DNA from: Pedobacter suwonensis
GTDB taxonomy: Bacteria; Bacteroidota; Bacteroidia; Sphingobacteriales; Sphingobacteriaceae
Length of the DNA stretch: 64,000 bases
Direction of reading: 5' to 3'
NCBI RefSeq assembly: GCF_900111825.1
Contig: NZ_FOJM01000008.1
Coordinates: 175,723-239,722 of the forward strand
Shown here piece after piece: positions 60,821 through 64,000 of the stretch. The notes beneath the pieces were generated by a model. It did no database searches and was not told the DNA's origin. It saw only the letters and a program-made list of their open reading frames with translations. The number at the start of each line of letters is the position of its first letter. Positions within the stretch are counted from its first letter, which is position 1. Made by a program: the position numbers and the translations under genes.

Positions 60821-63139
60821 CTACTTAGCCACTGTAAAAGGAATATACAATCCGAAAGTAATGTTTCTACCAGGGTTGTAAACACCTAAATTAAGGTTTT
60901 CCGAATCTAAACGGCCCGGTTTTAATCTGCTCAGTGCATCGTAATACTTATGATCTAACAAGTTATTTGCAGAAATTGAAAGTTTAACTGGTTGTTTGCC
61001 CAGGTTAAAAGTTGCTCCTATGCCTGCGTTTAATAAAGTATAACCGCTGGTTGGCGTTTCAAAAACTTCATCTACACGGGTTTGTTTAAATGCTGAGTTA
61101 ATTCCTACAGAAAGGTATGCATCATTTGTACCTTTAAGTTTGGGTTCAAAACGCAATTCATTTCTCAATGTTCCGGCAGGTATGAAAGCCAGTGGCCTAT
61201 CTAAGCTATTGTTGTGTGCATGAACATAGCCAAAAGTATTTTCAAAATGGATAAACGGAACAGGGTGGATGGTTAAGCTGGCTTCAGCTCCATAAAGATT
61301 GGCATTTACCTGGCCATAACGGTAAACCGGATAATTACTACCTTCAGCATCTATTCTTTCTCCATTTGTGGATGCATAAATAAAGTTGTGTACATAATTA
61401 TTGTATACACTTGCGCTGGCACTTACAATTTTTCCTTCATATTCTAAAGCGGCATCTACCTGGTAACTGCGTTCCGGGCTTAAATTAGGATTGCCTATTT
61501 CATAACGGAATGTTCCTTCATGTACACCATTTGAAGCTAATTCAGCGGGATTTGGCGCACGGAAAGCAGAACCTGCATTGGCTTTAAAGTTTAATTCTTC
61601 ATTAAATTGATGAGTAAAACCTAATGCACCACTCACGTTAGAAAATTTATTCTCAAAAGGTGCAAACTGTTCTTCATTATCTACAAATAATTGTTTTCCG
61701 TTATTCTTTCTGTAATCATAACGCGCACCAATACTAAAAGTGCTATTATCCCAGTTTTTCTTGGCATAAGCAAAAACGCCAACACCATAAGTGTCATAAT
61801 CCGGGATTAAAAACTCATCATTTGCCTTGTTTTCGCTGTGACCTGCATCAGCGCTTACGCCAAATACAGGTTGCCATCCGTTTGTTTCATGGATGTAGTA
61901 TTTTAAATCAGCATTATAAGTTTTAAGATCGAAAAATAGTGATGGATCCGGGCCGTCTTCCAGTTCGCGGCGTTGGTTTTGTTGATAGCCAAAATCAGCC
62001 TTTAAGTTGCCGTTACCGATAATGAAATTGTTGTTTAGGGCGATTTTGAAGTGTCTGATGTCCTGGCGTGGATATTCTAAGCTACGGCTTTTATAGTCAT
62101 CGTTAGTGAAAGCACTACCGTCTTCTCTTACAAAATTCCCGTTGTCATCTAAATGAGGATCATAAAAACCAATGTTATTGTGAAAATTGGAAACATTTAA
62201 ATGAGTATAACCCCAGCTTTTGTTTAAACCGATCATTCCGCTTAAATCTGTTTCGTTAAAACCCGAATTAGGGAAATAACCTGTAGGTGTTTTAAAAGAA
62301 TAAGCATTTTTATAGGTTCCACGGGCTCTCCAAACAAAGCCGTTTTCGTTACCATTCAACATTAATGAGTTGGCGGTAAGTCCGTTGTTGGTAGCGTAGT
62401 TGGTGATGAATTCTCCTTTTATCTGTCCTTCAGGAGCCGTAGTCGGCTCTAACAGATTAATTACGCCTCCAAGCGCATCAGAACCGTACATTAGCGAGGC
62501 GGCGCCACGTAAGATCTCCACGCGGTCTGATTTAAACTGGTCAATTTCGATACCGTGTTCGTCGCCCCATTGCTGGCCCTGTTGTTTAATACCGTCATCT
62601 AAAGTTACAATTCTGTTATAACCTAATCCTCTAATTACTGGTTTGGAAATAGATGGGCCGGTAGTGATCTGCGATACACCAGGTACTTTAGCCAATGCAT
62701 CGATTAAGTTGGTGGAAGGCTGCAATAACTGATCCTTGCCTACTATGGCTGATGAAGCACTATTTCGCTTACTTGTGCTGCTGATTAAACTTCCGGTAAT
62801 TACGATTTCCTTAGTTTCTATGGCGGTGGGTTGTAAGGCAAATTCCAACCCGGCTGCGTTGGCAAGGTTGACAACTTGTACAGCCGTTTTATAGCCCACA
62901 TAATGTACCTCAATTAGGTAGCTTCCTTTAGCGGGCAGGTTATTTAATGTGAATTCTCCATCGTTGTTGGTTACTGACGAAACCTTTAAATCAGGAATAA
63001 AAATAGTAGCACCTGGTAATGTCTGTTTTGTACTGGCATCAATAACCTTACCTTTTATATCTTTAAGTAGTGTAGCAAAAGCGGTATTGCTTAATAATGT
63101 ATATAGAATTACTAAGCCAATAAGCTGTAATTTTTTCAT
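60821..63139 (-). CDS. TonB-dependent outer-membrane receptor
   Basis: 772 aa from the ATG at 63139, thirteen codons inside the longest frame, where a proper signal peptide starts (M-K-K-L-Q-L-I-G-L-V). Next come a carboxypeptidase-regulatory-like beta domain (about 25-110, G-K-V-I-D-A-S-T-K-Q-T-L-P-G-A), a plug domain (about 115-235, V-I-R-G-L-G-Y-N-R-I and R-G-A-A-S-L-M-Y-G-S-D-A-L-G-G-V-I-N) and a 22-strand-type barrel ending F-G-L-Y-I-P-F-T-V. The layout and late R-P-L-A-F-I-P-A-G-T-L motif resemble ZnuD-like or siderophore receptors; metal uptake is likely, the ligand uncertain. Confidence 0.92.
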   Translation of the reverse strand: MKKLQLIGLVILYTLLSNTAFATLLKDIKGKVIDASTKQTLPGATIFIPDLKVSSVTNNDGEFTLNNLPAKGSYLIEVHYVGYKTAVQVVNLANAAGLEFALQPTAIETKEIVITGSLISSTSKRNSASSAIVGKDQLLQPSTNLIDALAKVPGVSQITTGPSISKPVIRGLGYNRIVTLDDGIKQQGQQWGDEHGIEIDQFKSDRVEILRGAASLMYGSDALGGVINLLEPTTAPEGQIKGEFITNYATNNGLTANSLMLNGNENGFVWRARGTYKNAYSFKTPTGYFPNSGFNETDLSGMIGLNKSWGYTHLNVSNFHNNIGFYDPHLDDNGNFVREDGSAFTNDDYKSRSLEYPRQDIRHFKIALNNNFIIGNGNLKADFGYQQNQRRELEDGPDPSLFFDLKTYNADLKYYIHETNGWQPVFGVSADAGHSENKANDEFLIPDYDTYGVGVFAYAKKNWDNSTFSIGARYDYRKNNGKQLFVDNEEQFAPFENKFSNVSGALGFTHQFNEELNFKANAGSAFRAPNPAELASNGVHEGTFRYEIGNPNLSPERSYQVDAALEYEGKIVSASASVYNNYVHNFIYASTNGERIDAEGSNYPVYRYGQVNANLYGAEASLTIHPVPFIHFENTFGYVHAHNNSLDRPLAFIPAGTLRNELRFEPKLKGTNDAYLSVGINSAFKQTRVDEVFETPTSGYTLLNAGIGATFNLGKQPVKLSISANNLLDHKYYDALSRLKPGRLDSENLNLGVYNPGRNITFGLYIPFTVAK

Positions 63140-63250
63140 GTGTTGTGTGTAAATAAAATGAACGAAACGCCAAAACAATAGCTTAAATGAAGCCGGTTTT
63201 AGTTTATCGGATAAATAATTTGACTAGTGCGAATGCGCTATAAGAAAAAA

Positions 63251-63583
63251 TTAAGCGAAAGGGGGGCCACGTAAACAAGTGCGCTTTACTTCGGTAAAGG
63301 CATTCTTGAATGTGGGTTCGGTACGGTTGAAAATTTTGGCTGATAAAAAGATTCTGTAAATGTGATGCGTTTGCACATAGTTTTTTTCAAAACTTGCGTT
63401 ACAGATCAAACAGGTATCGCCATGGGCCTGAACATGACTAACATGTTTGCAATTAACTTCCTTTTCAACCACAGGAAGTGGATTATGATGGTGAAGTACA
63501 CTCCATGGAGTTAAAGCAATAGCAAATACGATCAGCATGAATACTGATAAATATTGATGAATGTTTTGTCTATGCTTTTTCAA
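63251..63583 (-). CDS. Small His/Cys-rich membrane protein upstream of the TonB receptor
   Basis: 110 aa from a TTG start; the first ATG (63538) would give 95 aa. One transmembrane or signal-anchor helix (about residues 12-28) is followed by H-H-H-N-P, C-K-H-V-S-H-V-Q-A-H-G-D-T-C-L-I-C and a C-terminal L-R-G-P-P-F-A. The His triplet and C-x(11)-C-x-x-C cluster suggest metal binding outside the cytoplasm. Small proteins ending R-G-P-P often precede TonB receptors in Bacteroidota, which supports a metal-uptake link. The gene is 111 bases upstream of the receptor on the same strand. Confidence 0.6.
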   Translation of the reverse strand: MKKHRQNIHQYLSVFMLIVFAIALTPWSVLHHHNPLPVVEKEVNCKHVSHVQAHGDTCLICNASFEKNYVQTHHIYRIFLSAKIFNRTEPTFKNAFTEVKRTCLRGPPFA

Positions 63584-64000
63584 CGGGTCAAAAATAATAA
63601 TTCCGAAGCAATTAAATGTATTTGAACGGTAAGATTGTTTTTACATGTTTTTTGACTAGATATTTGATCATTGGTTTAATGTAATTATCTATTTTCCAGT
63701 GTGGTAATAAGTTTGATGCGGTAAAGGTGAGATTTTTCAAAAAGTAATATTTTAGTGATTTTGCCATCAGTCGATTGAGTTGGACAGCGCTTAACACAAT
63801 GTTTTGTATTTACGGCTGATGTTTTGAAAAATTATTTTGTAGGTTAAAGGCATGTATATTTATAACCTGAGTTCGATTAATCAAAATGCGAAAATCTGAG
63901 ATGATTGTTTAGTCTGATAATTAATAGCTGGCTTTTTAGGAAAGAATGAGTATGCGATTAGGCCTGCTATAATATTTGAGATAAAATTAGCGAATGACCT
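63584..64000. other. 417 bases at the window end with no supported gene
   Basis: The stretch is AT-rich. A TATTTTTG box on the minus strand (63589-63596) could drive the small His/Cys-rich gene. A 61-codon minus-strand frame (63612-63797) has poor composition and no context. Nothing else is recognised. Confidence 0.4.

Noticed and set aside
63612..63797. 61-codon minus-strand frame at the window end
   Set aside because: Composition and lack of any recognisable feature suggest chance in AT-rich DNA.

Overview
The window looks like chromosomal DNA of a Bacteroidota bacterium, most likely Sphingobacteriaceae (Pedobacter-like). Supporting signs are a Bacteroidota-type (subtype iii) type VI secretion system, a TonB-dependent receptor with a carboxypeptidase-regulatory N-terminus, DUF5687 and DUF6263 proteins, low GC, near absence of Shine-Dalgarno sequences, and several TAnnTTTG promoter -7 boxes.

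Region 1 (1-12909) is the right-hand part of a T6SSiii locus: two TssO-like membrane proteins (the first cut by the window edge), TssP (PKD), TssR (vWA-like), TssH/ClpV, sheath proteins TssB and TssC, a flavodoxin-fold oxidoreductase, two Hcp (TssD) paralogues and VgrG. The other baseplate and membrane-complex genes must lie to the left.

Region 2 (12913-23301) is the accessory cargo island of that T6SS and the most interesting part. It holds a 58-aa beta-repeat protein directly behind VgrG, a SleB-like putative wall hydrolase with an exported partner, an unknown soluble protein, a DUF4280 PAAR-like tip, an 866-aa protein with an internal OmpA-like domain but no signal peptide, a lipoprotein, two paralogous proteins (one lipoprotein, one without a signal), a polytopic membrane protein and one more orphan. 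I read it as two effector/immunity modules plus extra protective genes. No product here except the PAAR-like tip belongs to a firmly named family.

Region 3 (23302-34440) is metabolic and regulatory: LysR plus hutH-hutU (histidine to urocanate to imidazolonepropionate), a four-PAS histidine kinase, a LysR divergent from an mdaB/ygiN-like quinone redox pair, an EamA exporter, a small conserved protein and a Cu/Zn-SOD lipoprotein.

Region 4 (34553-50643) is housekeeping: ExbD, metK with a candidate structured leader, a lipid kinase, YciH, a LytS/LytTR two-component pair, hisS with an unusual insertion, a methyltransferase, an MHS-type transporter, rarA, a DUF5687/ABC exporter pair and an OmpA/glycine-zipper lipoprotein. 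Its intergenic spaces carry several families of palindromic repeats, including a 203-bp tandem duplication.

Region 5 (50644-64000) holds an oxidoreductase, an M90 peptidase, a DUF6263 protein, an alpha/beta hydrolase, an ABC-GntR stress-type operon, a DoxX/aldo-keto reductase/old-yellow-enzyme cluster, and a TonB receptor preceded by a small His/Cys-rich membrane protein. No tRNA, rRNA, CRISPR array, transposase or integrase was recognised.
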